A stretch of DNA of 53,347 nucleotides, taken from contig NZ_JAAKZX010000046.1 in NCBI RefSeq assembly GCF_011045025.1, positions 1 to 53,347 of the forward strand. Reading direction: 5' to 3'. Positions within the stretch are counted from its first letter, which is position 1; the number at the start of each line of letters is the position of its first letter. Shown here in pieces: positions 8,497 through 15,824 of the stretch. A program made the position numbers and the translations under genes. The notes under the pieces are model-generated. The model saw nothing but the letters and a program-made list of their open reading frames with translations. It did no database searches and had not been told where the DNA came from. The stretch is from Streptomyces ureilyticus. GTDB taxonomy: Bacteria; Actinomycetota; Actinomycetes; Streptomycetales; Streptomycetaceae.

Positions 8497-9991
8497 CACG
8501 GCTTCGCCGCGTACCAAGCGGTCCCTGATCCTCGCCGGCGGCGGGATCAAAGTGGCGTTCCAGGCGGGCGTGCTGCAGGTGTGGCTGGACGAGGCGGGGC
8601 TGGAGTTCGGCCATGTCGACGGCGCGAGCGGCGGCTCGTTCAACCTCGCGATGATGTGCCAGGGCATGTCCGGCACCGAGATCGCCGACGCCTGGCGCCG
8701 GACCGAGCCGGTGGCCGGTGTGTCGGTCAACGTCCGCCAGCTCGCGCGGCTCGCGTATGCCGAGTCACTGTTCACGCTCGACGCGTACCGCAGAAACGTC
8801 TTCCCGAAGTGGGGACTCGACTGGCGGAAGATCCGGTCATCGGCCCTCGACGCGACCTTCAACGTCTACAACGTGACCCGCCAGGAGCTCGAGGTACTGC
8901 CTCCCGCCCGGATGTCCGAGGACTTGCTGGCCGCGTGCGTGTCGCTGCCGATGTGGTTCCCGCCGGTGCGGATCGACGGGGACACGTACATCGACCCGGT
9001 GTACGTGACCGACGCGAACCTTCAGGAGGCGATCGACCGCGGGGCCGACGAGATCTGGGTGGTCTGGACGGTGAGCGAACGGGGCGAATGGCGTCCCGGC
9101 TTCATGGCCGAGTACTTCCAGGTCATCGAGGCGGCGGCGAACGGCACGTTCCGCCGCACGGTGGACCGCGTCGAGCGGAACAACGCGGCCATCGCGGCCG
9201 GCCGGCCGGGCGAGTTCGGGCGGCACATCGAACTGCACGTCCTGCGCGCGGAAGTACCGCTCCACTACCTGATCAACTTCAGCGGTGACCGGTTGCGTGA
9301 GGCGGTCAACCGCGGGGCGGAGACCGCTCGTTCGTGGTGCGCGGAGCGGAAGATCCCGCTGGCCGCCCCTCGCCCCGAACCGCTCCTCGAGACACCGGTG
9401 TCGCTGCGCTTCAGCGAGGACATGCGCGGCGGGGTCACCCTCGGGGAGGCCGGGCAGCCCGCACATCTCTCGGTGCACCTCACGATCGCCACCGACAGCG
9501 TCGAACGCTTCGTCGCCGACCCGCGGCACACCGCGTCGGTCACCGGGCAGGTACGCTGCCCGGCCTTCGGCGGCGTACGGGAACTGACCGGCGGGACGTT
9601 CCAGCTCCTCGTGGACGACGGCGATCCCACGCGCAAGGAGATGCGCTACCGGCTGCACTTCACCGACGACCAGGACGAGCCGCTCACCCTCATCGGAGTG
9701 AAGAACGTCAGCAGCGGCAATCCGCTGCGCATGTGGAGCGAGACCACCACCCTTGGCACGCGGATGCTGCGCGGACAGGTGCCGGAGGGCGAGGAGGCCA
9801 TCGGCGAGGTGGCGGCCGAGGGAGTGCTCCGGCTGACCGTGCCGGATTTCCTGCGAGAACTCACCACCTTCCGGGTAGCGGGTTCCTCCCCCGCCGCCCG
9901 CGCCGCGGGGCTGACCAGGTTCGGCCTGCTGTTCCTCGGCAAGCTGTGGGACGTGTACGCCCGGCCGGTACTCCACCCCGGCCCTTTCTGA
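8489..9991 (+). CDS. Patatin-like phospholipase with C-terminal domain shared with the upstream oxidoreductase
   Basis: 500 aa. The ATG overlaps the end of the oxidoreductase gene by 8 bp. The patatin core has the oxyanion loop LAGGGIKVAFQAG (residues about 15-27) and nucleophile motif GASGG. The usual DG[GA] catalytic Asp motif appears as YIDPVY, with Pro after the Asp. From about residue 305 to the end is a domain aligning with the last 200 residues of the upstream protein: both begin with a FxExMxG motif and share WxETTTL/WGTTTTL, a DFLRxLTT motif and a final LWDVYxRP. Role: probably lipid acyl hydrolysis coupled to the oxidase. Confidence 0.85.
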   Translation: MTDTASPRTKRSLILAGGGIKVAFQAGVLQVWLDEAGLEFGHVDGASGGSFNLAMMCQGMSGTEIADAWRRTEPVAGVSVNVRQLARLAYAESLFTLDAYRRNVFPKWGLDWRKIRSSALDATFNVYNVTRQELEVLPPARMSEDLLAACVSLPMWFPPVRIDGDTYIDPVYVTDANLQEAIDRGADEIWVVWTVSERGEWRPGFMAEYFQVIEAAANGTFRRTVDRVERNNAAIAAGRPGEFGRHIELHVLRAEVPLHYLINFSGDRLREAVNRGAETARSWCAERKIPLAAPRPEPLLETPVSLRFSEDMRGGVTLGEAGQPAHLSVHLTIATDSVERFVADPRHTASVTGQVRCPAFGGVRELTGGTFQLLVDDGDPTRKEMRYRLHFTDDQDEPLTLIGVKNVSSGNPLRMWSETTTLGTRMLRGQVPEGEEAIGEVAAEGVLRLTVPDFLRELTTFRVAGSSPAARAAGLTRFGLLFLGKLWDVYARPVLHPGPF

Positions 9992-10147
9992 CGCTTCCCC
10001 CCTGCTCCTTCTGAGGCTTCTGCCTCAGCACGCTCTCATCGAGACGCTCTCATCGATGGCGCGCTGAGCAGGCACTCTCTTCTCTGTGACGCACGTCACG
10101 CCGCACTCGGTAGCCATCTCTGTCGCGAGACGCCAAGATGTCATTAA

Positions 10148-10891
10148 GTGACACAACCCGGAACGGACTCAGGCCCCACGAACCCGGAAGAGATGATCAC
10201 CGTGAAGACCACTACCCACCAAGAGTCGACGACCAGCGTGCAGCCGAACGCCGCGACCGGTCAGCGGGAGCAGAAGTCGGCCCTTGAGCAGGCGGGCGGA
10301 CCCAAGGCGATGGTCTACTCGGCGTTGCCCGTCCTGGCCTTCGTCGTCGCCAACAACGTCCGCGGGCTGAGGACGGCGATCATCGCCGCGACCGCCCTCG
10401 CGCTGGGGCTCGCCGTGGAGCGGCTGGCGCGAAGGGAATCGCTCATGCCGGCCCTCGGCGGCGTGTTCGGTGTCGCGATCGCCGCCGGCATCTCCTGGTG
10501 GACCGGTTCCGCGAAGGACTACTTTCTCATCGGCATCTGGGCAAGCCTGGCCGGCGCCGTCCTCCTCCTCGCCTCCGTGCTCGCACGGTGGCCCCTGGCC
10601 GGTGTGCTCTGGAACTCCGCGACCGGCAAGGGCAGCGTGTGGCGCGAGGACAAGCGGTCGCGCTTCTACTACGACATCGCCACCCTGGTGCTGGCCTTCA
10701 TCTTCGGCTCCCGGTTCGTCGTCAAGGGGTACCTCTACCAGGCGGACAAGGTCGATGCGCTGGGCGTGGCCAAGATCGTCATGGGTTACCCGCTCCTGGG
10801 CGTCGGTCTCCTGGTGGTCTCCTGGGCCGCCCGCTGCTCGCACAAGCGACTGAAGGCCGTCGGACTGCTGCCCGCCGCCGGACGCGCCTGA
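10148..10891 (+). CDS. DUF3159-like polytopic membrane protein
   Basis: 247 aa with five or six hydrophobic helices after a Thr/Gln-rich hydrophilic N-terminus, and a basic C-terminus. The pattern (YSALPVLAFVVANN near residue 56, a conserved WREDKRSRFYYDI loop near 160) matches DUF3159/VC0807-type integral membrane proteins of unknown function in actinobacteria. The start is uncertain: the GTG at 10148 lacks a ribosome site, whereas a GTG at 10202 sits 9-10 nt after GGAAGAG and may be the true start. It is monocistronic. Confidence 0.7.
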   Translation: MTQPGTDSGPTNPEEMITVKTTTHQESTTSVQPNAATGQREQKSALEQAGGPKAMVYSALPVLAFVVANNVRGLRTAIIAATALALGLAVERLARRESLMPALGGVFGVAIAAGISWWTGSAKDYFLIGIWASLAGAVLLLASVLARWPLAGVLWNSATGKGSVWREDKRSRFYYDIATLVLAFIFGSRFVVKGYLYQADKVDALGVAKIVMGYPLLGVGLLVVSWAARCSHKRLKAVGLLPAAGRA

Positions 10892-10960
10892 AGCGAAGCA
10901 GTTCATAGCTCGCGACCACGTGCCGGACGGGCCTCCATCGGGCTCGTCCGGCTTCCGCGT

Positions 10961-10995
10961 CGCCCGGGGCCGGAAGAGGTGGCCGGCCCCGGGCG
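10961..10995. terminator. Bidirectional terminator hairpin
   Basis: A perfect 13-bp GC stem (CGCCCGGGGCCGG with its complement at 10983-10995) and a 9-nt loop, between convergent genes. It has no T-run, as is common in Streptomyces. Confidence 0.7.
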
Positions 10996-11075
10996 GCGTC
11001 CTCGGCCCGCTGCCGGCGGACGTTCCGGCTGACGGGCGTAACAGGCGCACGCCTGCACACCGCTGAACCGGGGAC

Positions 11076-11134
11076 GGCAGGAACCGGTTATGGCAGGAAT
11101 CGGTCAGGCAGGAATCGGGCGCGGCAGGAATCGG
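11076..11134 (+). repeat. Four tandem copies of GGCAGGAATCGG
   Basis: Copies start at 11076 (one mismatch), 11092, 11107 and 11123, so the period is 15-16 bp. They lie downstream of two convergent genes. Function unknown, probably slippage-derived. Confidence 0.8.
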
Positions 11135-11207
11135 GACGATGTCGCCGGTCCGCTGCGCCGATGTCAGGAACGGGCGCGGGCAGGCGCGTACGGAATGCAA
11201 GCCCGCG

Positions 11208-11708
11208 TCAGCGTCCTGTGGCGCCGTCGATCAGTTCGCGGAGGATGTCCGCGTGGCCGGCGTGACGGCCGGTCTCCTCGATCATGTGGGTGAGTGCCCA
11301 GCGGACGCTGGGAGCGGGGCTGTTCGGCCGGGGGCGGAGTACCGGTGCGGCGAGGTCGGTACAGCCGTCGAGTACGTCGTTCGCCTGTGCGACAGCCTCC
11401 CGGTAGCGGGCGACGACGTCGGCGACGCTGTCCGCGGGTGCGGCGTGGAAGGTCGCCTGCCAGTCGGTGACCCGGTCCCCGAGGAACGTCGACCGCTCAA
11501 CGAAGGTGAGGTGGTTCAGCAGGCCGAGCAGGTTCGTACCGGACGGCACCGCGGCAGTACGGACGTCCGGTTCGGGGGCGCCCTCGACCTTCGCGGCGAT
11601 CGAGCGGCGAAGGTAGTCGAGGAAGCCTCGCAGCACCTCGCTCTCGCTGCTTCCGGTCCGGGGCGGCGGGGTGTCGCCGCGGCGGGTGCGGCGAGCGGTG
11701 GTGGACAT
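11208..11708 (-). CDS. DinB / DUF664-like protein
   Basis: 166 aa from the ATG at 11708, behind GAGGAGG. It has the DinB-fold four-helix pattern with the metal-binding histidines suggested by LLNHLTFVERS and the C-terminal HMIEETGRHAGHADILRE. This segment is characteristic of DUF664 members, which in actinobacteria are often mycothiol-dependent or detoxifying. It lies 28 bp downstream of a methyltransferase on the same strand, so the two probably form an operon. Substrate unknown. Confidence 0.85.
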   Translation of the reverse strand: MSTTARRTRRGDTPPPRTGSSESEVLRGFLDYLRRSIAAKVEGAPEPDVRTAAVPSGTNLLGLLNHLTFVERSTFLGDRVTDWQATFHAAPADSVADVVARYREAVAQANDVLDGCTDLAAPVLRPRPNSPAPSVRWALTHMIEETGRHAGHADILRELIDGATGR

Positions 11709-11736
11709 GGTGCCTCCTCGCGGGAGCCGCGCCGGT

Positions 11737-12363
11737 TCAGGCGGTGCGGCGGATGACCAGGACGTGGTCGGTGACCTCGGCGGTACGGCCCTCTGGCCCG
11801 GTCGCGATCCGGCGGGGCGCGTCGGCCCGCTCGACCGTCCACGTCGCCGGGTCCAGGCCGAGTTCCGCGGCGACCTGCCGCGGGGTCGGGTACCGGACGT
11901 CGGGATCCTGGTTCCACGACCACGGAGCGGTCGATGCATGGTCGACGACCAGCAGCCGGCCGCCCGGGCGCAGCGCGTGCGCGGCCGCGCGCAGGACGCT
12001 CGCCCTGTCCAGGTCGAGGGGGGTGTGCAGGTAGTGGGCGCAGATGAGGTCGAACGCACCGTCCGGGAAGGACTCGCGCAAGTCGTGCCGCTCGGCGGCG
12101 ACCCGGTCGTCCAAGCCACGGGAGACGGCAAGGCCGGTGAGCCGCTCGATGGCCACGGCCGAGACATCGACGGCGGTGACATGCCACCCGCGGCGGGCGA
12201 GCCACAGCGCGTCGCCGCCTTCGCCACAACCGAGGTCCAGCACGTCGCCGGGCGGCAGACCCGTGACCGTCTCGGTGAGCCGTACGTTCGGCCGCGGATC
12301 AGTGGCTGCCGGCCGGGCCGCGTAGACGCCGTCCCAGAACGTGACCGCGTTGGTGGTACTCAT
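11737..12363 (-). CDS. Class I SAM-dependent methyltransferase
   Basis: 208 aa from the ATG at 12363 with AAGGAG. Motif I is DLGCGEGGDALWLA and the acidic strand-2 end is VTAVDVS, followed by FDLICAHYLH and LRPGGRLLVVDH. The layout resembles small TehB/thiopurine-type methyltransferases. First gene of a probable two-gene unit with the DinB-like protein, which could suggest a detoxification role (inference). Confidence 0.88.
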   Translation of the reverse strand: MSTTNAVTFWDGVYAARPAATDPRPNVRLTETVTGLPPGDVLDLGCGEGGDALWLARRGWHVTAVDVSAVAIERLTGLAVSRGLDDRVAAERHDLRESFPDGAFDLICAHYLHTPLDLDRASVLRAAAHALRPGGRLLVVDHASTAPWSWNQDPDVRYPTPRQVAAELGLDPATWTVERADAPRRIATGPEGRTAEVTDHVLVIRRTA

Positions 12364-12378
12364 CAGGGGGCTCCTTTT

Positions 12379-12528
12379 GTCCGGGAACATGTCTGACTGT
12401 CCGGGAGCACGTCCTGACCATCGGGCCAACTGGTCCGACTGCCCGGAACACGCGTCCGACTGCCCAACACGTCTGGCTGTAGGGGAACGCACCCGGCTAC
12501 CCGGCACGCGTCCGACTGTCGGGGAACG
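12379..12528. repeat. Degenerate repeats upstream of the methyltransferase
   Basis: Seven or so imperfect copies of a unit like TCCGACTGYCCGGGAACACG fill the gap upstream of the methyltransferase start (good copies at 12434, 12455 and 12511). They could be decayed slippage products or a repeated operator. The borders are approximate. Confidence 0.6.
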
Positions 12529-12569
12529 CTCTGAGTCTTGCCCGGCTCCCCGCGACCTGGCACGGAATC

Positions 12570-12860
12570 TTGCCGTTCTGGCAAGTTGACCCGGTGGACG
12601 GCGAACCGGACGATGCGCTCGGCTCCGTGCTCGAACCGACCCCGCAGACCCACGAAGGCTTCGAGTGGCCATACGTGCTCAACGGTCACCTGCGGCTACT
12701 GCCCGGCGAGCGCGACCTGACGTTGTCGCCCGGTGAGGCAGCCGAGTTCGACACCTCCCTGCCGCACTGGCTGGGCAGCGCCGACGGCGGCGTCGTAGAA
12801 CTCCTCACCCTGTTCGGCCCGCGAGGAACGCGCGCGCACCTCCGCGCGAGGTTGGGTAGG
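12570..12860 (+). pseudogene. Remnant of a cupin-domain regulator (C-terminal part only)
   Basis: The translation shows the cupin half of an XRE/cupin-type regulator: THEGFEWPYVLNGHLRL, then LSPGEAAEFDTSLPHW and VELLTLFGPRG. The N-terminal helix-turn-helix that should precede it is absent, there is no ribosome site, and the frame runs on past the normal end into unrelated sequence. I take it as a truncated remnant. Confidence 0.5.
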
Positions 12861-12975
12861 TGTCGAGCAGGTGGGCGCCGGGGGGATGGGGGTTTTCTGG
12901 GGCGTCGCCGGGTGGGCGGGCTGCCGCCACCCGCCTCCAGACAAGGCGCAGCGCCGCAGAATCACCCCATCTCAA

Positions 12976-12992
12976 TAACAAGAGTTTTGTTA
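12976..12992. promoter_or_regulatory. Palindromic operator of the toxin-antitoxin operon
   Basis: TAACAA and TTGTTA flank a 5-bp spacer, ending 8 bp before the antitoxin ATG. It is AT-rich in a GC-rich genome. Its position fits autoregulation by the antitoxin and could overlap the promoter of a leaderless transcript. Confidence 0.5.
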
Positions 12993-13000
12993 GTGGCTCC

Positions 13001-13279
13001 ATGGCCACGACTCCCGACCCCGTTCCCGGCGAAGGCCCCGTCCGCCCGGTCTCCGTCTCCCTCCACGAAGGCACCATCGCCGCCCTCAAGGCACGCACCG
13101 GCAAACGCGGCATGTCCGCCTACGTCGAAGCCCTCATCCAGCGCCAACTGGAACGCGACCGACTGCGCGAACTCATCGAGGACGCGGAGACCCAGCACGG
13201 GCTGGTGGATCAGGCAGCGGTCGAGGCCAAGCGGGCGCTCCTGCGCAGCGACCCGGCTGGCTCGGCTGACGCGGCATGA
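13001..13279 (+). CDS. Ribbon-helix-helix antitoxin (VapB-type)
   Basis: 92 aa from the ATG at 13001, with no ribosome site and so perhaps leaderless. A short strand (PVSVSLHEGTIAALKART) followed by a helix pair (GMSAYVEALIQRQLERD) is the RHH/CopG pattern. The acidic C-terminus would neutralise the toxin. It overlaps the next gene by 4 bp (ATGA), the usual antitoxin-toxin coupling. An AT-rich palindrome lies directly upstream. Confidence 0.8.
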   Translation: MATTPDPVPGEGPVRPVSVSLHEGTIAALKARTGKRGMSAYVEALIQRQLERDRLRELIEDAETQHGLVDQAAVEAKRALLRSDPAGSADAA

Positions 13280-13668
13280 GCGGCACCCTCGTCCTGGACT
13301 GCGAAGGCCTGTCCAAACTCGTACGACGCACCCCCGAACTCACCGAATGGCTCGCTGCCGCAGAGGCCGAGGACATCCGCGTCATCACCAGCTCCGTCAC
13401 CCTCGTCGAAGCCCGCGACCCAAAAACCAACCAGGCCCGCTTCGACTACGCCGTCTCCCGCCTGAACATCGTCCCGCCCACCGAAGCCATCGCCCGCCAT
13501 GCCGGCAAACTCCTCGCCGCAGCCGTCCTGCACGGCCACAAGTACGCCCTCGACGCGATCGTCGCCGCCACCGCGATGGTGTCCCCCTCCCCCGTGACCG
13601 TCCTGACGTCCGACCCCGAGGACCTCCTGATGCTGTGCGGCCCCGGCGTCCGTGTGATCAAGATCTGA
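13276..13668 (+). CDS. PIN-domain ribonuclease toxin (VapC-type)
   Basis: 130 aa. The PIN-domain acidic residues are all visible: Asp in LVLDCEGL (residue 8), Glu in LVEARD (about 46), Asp in YALDAIVAAT (about 92) and Asp in LTSDPEDL (about 111). They would coordinate Mg2+ for RNA cleavage. Translationally coupled to the RHH antitoxin. The pair lies in the host, 207 bp outside the att site of the integrated element. Confidence 0.85.
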   Translation: MSGTLVLDCEGLSKLVRRTPELTEWLAAAEAEDIRVITSSVTLVEARDPKTNQARFDYAVSRLNIVPPTEAIARHAGKLLAAAVLHGHKYALDAIVAATAMVSPSPVTVLTSDPEDLLMLCGPGVRVIKI

Positions 13669-13837
13669 CGCAGCGCGATGCCGGGCCGGCCACGGCCTCC
13701 GACTCCCCGCTGATCGACACAGCTCTGTCCGTTCAAGTGGGCGCCCATGTCGGTGCGCTGAAGTCACATGAGAGCCCAGAACCACGGACAGCAGGGCAGC
13801 ACGCGCGCGCCATCGCCGCCGTGTCCGCTGAACGCAA

Positions 13838-13870
13838 AAGACCAGCTCAGACACTGTCTGAGCTGGTCTT
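13838..13870 (-). terminator. Former tRNA-Thr terminator, now stranded at the far end of the element
   Basis: A perfect 15-bp stem with a 3-nt loop. On the minus strand it is followed by TTTT, so it terminates leftward transcription. It lies 5 bp outside the left att repeat, where the 3' end of the tRNA gene would sit before insertion. Confidence 0.8.
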
Positions 13871-13875
13871 GGAGA

Positions 13876-13919
13876 GAGCCGCCTTCGGGATTCGAACCCG
13901 AGACCTACGCATTACGAGT
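13876..13919 (-). repeat. attL (44-bp copy of the tRNA-Thr 3' half)
   Basis: Identical to 34197-34240. It holds the 3' end, T arm and anticodon loop region of the tRNA but not the 5' half, so it is the non-functional copy. Confidence 0.95.
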
Positions 13920-13961
13920 TTCAGGGGAGAAATGCCAGGGGGCGCCACAGCGCACCGTTAG

Positions 13962-14034
13962 CGCTGGTCAGAGCGGCTTTCCGTGCGCCATGGTGCGCCG
14001 TGACGCGGTGCGTACTGCAACTGCGAGTGCAACT
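13962..14034. other. Left-end candidate arm-type integrase/excisionase sites
   Basis: CGCTGGTCAGAG (13962-13973) and a pair of GCAACT motifs 12 bp apart (14016 and 14028) recur in the same spacing near the right end. Shared short motifs at both ends are typical of Int arm sites. Confidence 0.5.
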
Positions 14035-14054
14035 GAGCGCAGGACGCCCGCCGC

Positions 14055-14288
14055 TCACTGCTCGTCGCTCTCGACAGGCTCGGACCAGGGACCGGCCGGC
14101 GGTCGCTCGGGGAGCTTGGCGCCCGGCCGTCGCATGTACCAGCGCATGAACTCCCGTAGCACCCGCGCGCGTGGGCTCCGGCCCTCAGGGTGCACGGCGC
14201 GCGTCGCCGCCTCGAACGGCTCCCACTCATCGTCTGGTGCGCGAAACCGGCGGGGGGTGTCGTATTCGGTCTCTACCTCGGGTGTCAT
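14055..14288 (-). CDS. Putative ribbon-helix-helix DNA-binding protein
   Basis: 77 aa. The middle (RRFRAPDDEWEPFEAATR, then RARVLREFMRWYMRR) resembles the strand-helix-helix of CopG-like RHH regulators found in Streptomyces elements. It is the first gene inside attL and is transcribed toward the att site. Its upstream region holds four copies of a small palindrome, and it is divergent from a 161-aa gene, so it probably represses both (inference). No clear ribosome site. Confidence 0.6.
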   Translation of the reverse strand: MTPEVETEYDTPRRFRAPDDEWEPFEAATRAVHPEGRSPRARVLREFMRWYMRRPGAKLPERPPAGPWSEPVESDEQ

Positions 14289-14305
14289 GTCCTCGAGGAT
14301 ACGGC

Positions 14306-14411
14306 TTTGTAGCCACAGACGACAAGGAGAGTCGCGCACATTCGTAGCCACAAGACACCCGCCAAACCCCTTGCTTTGTAGCCACAAAGCCACTAGGTTT
14401 GTAGCCACAAG
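14306..14411. promoter_or_regulatory. Four copies of the palindrome TTTGTAGCCACAA
   Basis: Copies at 14306, 14341, 14375 and 14398, with spacings 35, 34 and 23 bp. The best copy (14374-14389) is CTTTGT-AGCC-ACAAAG, an inverted repeat. All are in the same orientation because the spacer AGCC is asymmetric. They fill the gap between two divergent genes. Likely an operator array; iterons are an alternative. Confidence 0.7.
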
Positions 14412-14482
14412 GACGGCCCCGGTCGGTGCTACCAACACCGGCCAGGGCCTTCGGACCAACCTGACTGACCAGGGAGACCCGC

Positions 14483-14968
14483 GTGTTCAACCTTCTCACC
14501 TCACCCAGCACCCGCCGCAACATCCGCGGCCTGCTCGGCAACCTGATCGAGTCCGCCGCCGACGCGGTCCGCTCCCTCGCCCCCACCGAGCCGGCCACGG
14601 CCGCCGAGGTCGTCGAGGCCCCGGACCCGGCCGACGTCCTCGACGCCGACGAGCTGCCCGCCGTCGAGACCATCGCGGCCGCCGCCCGCGAGTACGAGCG
14701 CGCCACCGACCAGGCCAGGCGTGCGGACCGCGGCAAGCGCGCCGCGAAGAAGGTCCTCGACAAGCTCCCGGCCGGCATCTACGGCGGATGGAAGGTGTTC
14801 CGCACCCCGTCCTCCCGCCAGACCCCGGACCTCGCCGCCATCACCGCCACGTACAAGAAGCTCGGTCTCGGCCCCGTCCCCATGAAGGCGTGCGCCCCGT
14901 CCCTCAAGGTCGAGCAGATCGAGGCCGCCCCGGCAGACGTCGAGGCCGCCGTCCTCACCGCCGCGTAG
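14483..14968 (+). CDS. Hypothetical AICE protein, 161 aa
   Basis: The GTG start follows AGGGAG by 6 nt. The sequence is hydrophilic and Ala/Glu/Asp-rich, with a probable helical middle (EYERATDQARRADRGKRAAKKVLDKLPAG) and a more ordered part ending KKLGLGPVPMKACAPSLKVE. There is no signal or membrane segment. I recognise no catalytic motif. It is followed by a strong terminator and preceded by the TTTGTAGCCACAA array, so it is a separately controlled single gene near attL, the place where AICEs often carry accessory functions. Confidence 0.75.
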   Translation: MFNLLTSPSTRRNIRGLLGNLIESAADAVRSLAPTEPATAAEVVEAPDPADVLDADELPAVETIAAAAREYERATDQARRADRGKRAAKKVLDKLPAGIYGGWKVFRTPSSRQTPDLAAITATYKKLGLGPVPMKACAPSLKVEQIEAAPADVEAAVLTAA

Positions 14969-14981
14969 GCCGCGCCAGACG

Positions 14982-15018
14982 AAGGCCCCCTGCCAGGTGT
15001 CGGGCAGGGGGCCTTTTT
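14982..15018 (+). terminator. Rho-independent terminator
   Basis: A 13-bp stem (AAGGCCCCCTGCC and its near-complement) with loop AGGTGTC, followed by TTTTT, 13 bp after the 161-aa gene. Confidence 0.9.
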
Positions 15019-15035
15019 GCTTTCCGTGAGTGCAC

Positions 15036-15809
15036 TCACGGAGCCTCCTCACTCAGCGGCGGGATCGGGATCGTGTAGCTGAGCGTGTATCGGTCGGACG
15101 CAACCACGATGTCGCACGTCTCCACCGGGCGGTCGTCGACGAAGTACGTCCGAGTGATGATCATGACCGGTACGCCGGGGGGCAACTGCAGCTGCTCGGT
15201 TTCGTAGGGCCGTGGGGCACGCGCGTTGACGTCCTCAGTGACGTCCGTGATGTGCTGCCCGATCGAGTCCATGCGCGGCACGACGCCCGTGATCGGGCCG
15301 CCCTCCGGCTGCTCGATGGGCGTCCCGGCCGTCAGTGCGCGCGGCTCGTAAGACGTCGACAGCATGATCGGCTCATCGTCCGCGAAGAATCGGTACGTCG
15401 TGCGGACGACTTCGTCCCCCGGCTCGATGGCGAGCCGTTCCGCTACCGCCTTCGTGGCGGTGGTCGTGCGCGTCTGGTACTCCCACTCGGAGCGCCGGCC
15501 TTCGGCCTCGGTCTGCCGCTTCATCGGTGATGCGGTCGGACGCTTCCCGTACAGGTCGCCAGAGATACGTCGGCGCAGCGGTCGCTGCTCGCGTACGAAG
15601 GTGCCGCGGCCCTGTTGCTTGAGGACCAGGCCCTCGTTCTGCAGAGCCTCGATGGACATGCGGATGACGATGCGGGAGACGCCGTACTCAGCCATCAAGT
15701 CAGCCTCGGAGGGCAGCTTGTCGCCGGCCTGCAGGTCGCCATCGAGGATGCGTTGGCGGATGTCATCGGCGATCTGCACGTAGGCCGACTTGCCTTGGAA
15801 CTGAGCCAC
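15036..15809 (-). CDS. GntR/HutC-type repressor with UTRA domain (KorSA-like)
   Basis: 257 aa from the GTG at 15809. The N-terminal winged helix (YVQIADDIRQRILDG, LPSEADLMAEYGVSRIVIRMSIEALQNEGLV) is GntR-type. The C-terminal 150 residues form a UTRA ligand-sensing domain (YETEQLQLPPGVPVMIITRTYF). In AICEs such as pSAM2 a protein of this kind (KorSA) represses transfer and replication. It is divergent from the transfer operon, and a perfect 20-bp palindrome lies 15 bp upstream of its start, so autoregulation is likely. What effector relieves repression is unknown. Confidence 0.9.
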   Translation of the reverse strand: MAQFQGKSAYVQIADDIRQRILDGDLQAGDKLPSEADLMAEYGVSRIVIRMSIEALQNEGLVLKQQGRGTFVREQRPLRRRISGDLYGKRPTASPMKRQTEAEGRRSEWEYQTRTTTATKAVAERLAIEPGDEVVRTTYRFFADDEPIMLSTSYEPRALTAGTPIEQPEGGPITGVVPRMDSIGQHITDVTEDVNARAPRPYETEQLQLPPGVPVMIITRTYFVDDRPVETCDIVVASDRYTLSYTIPIPPLSEEAP

Positions 15810-15824
15810 GATCTCCCTCTCTGT

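Larger units (their letters stand above)
10892..11207. other. Convergent intergenic region with terminator and short repeats
   Basis: 316 bp between the ends of two convergent genes. It holds a strong hairpin (10961-10995) and a four-copy short repeat (11076-11134). No gene is supported. Confidence 0.7.

Noticed and set aside
12861..13000. Insertion-sequence remnant between the cupin fragment and the antitoxin
   Set aside because: No terminal inverted repeats, target duplication or transposase motifs are visible.
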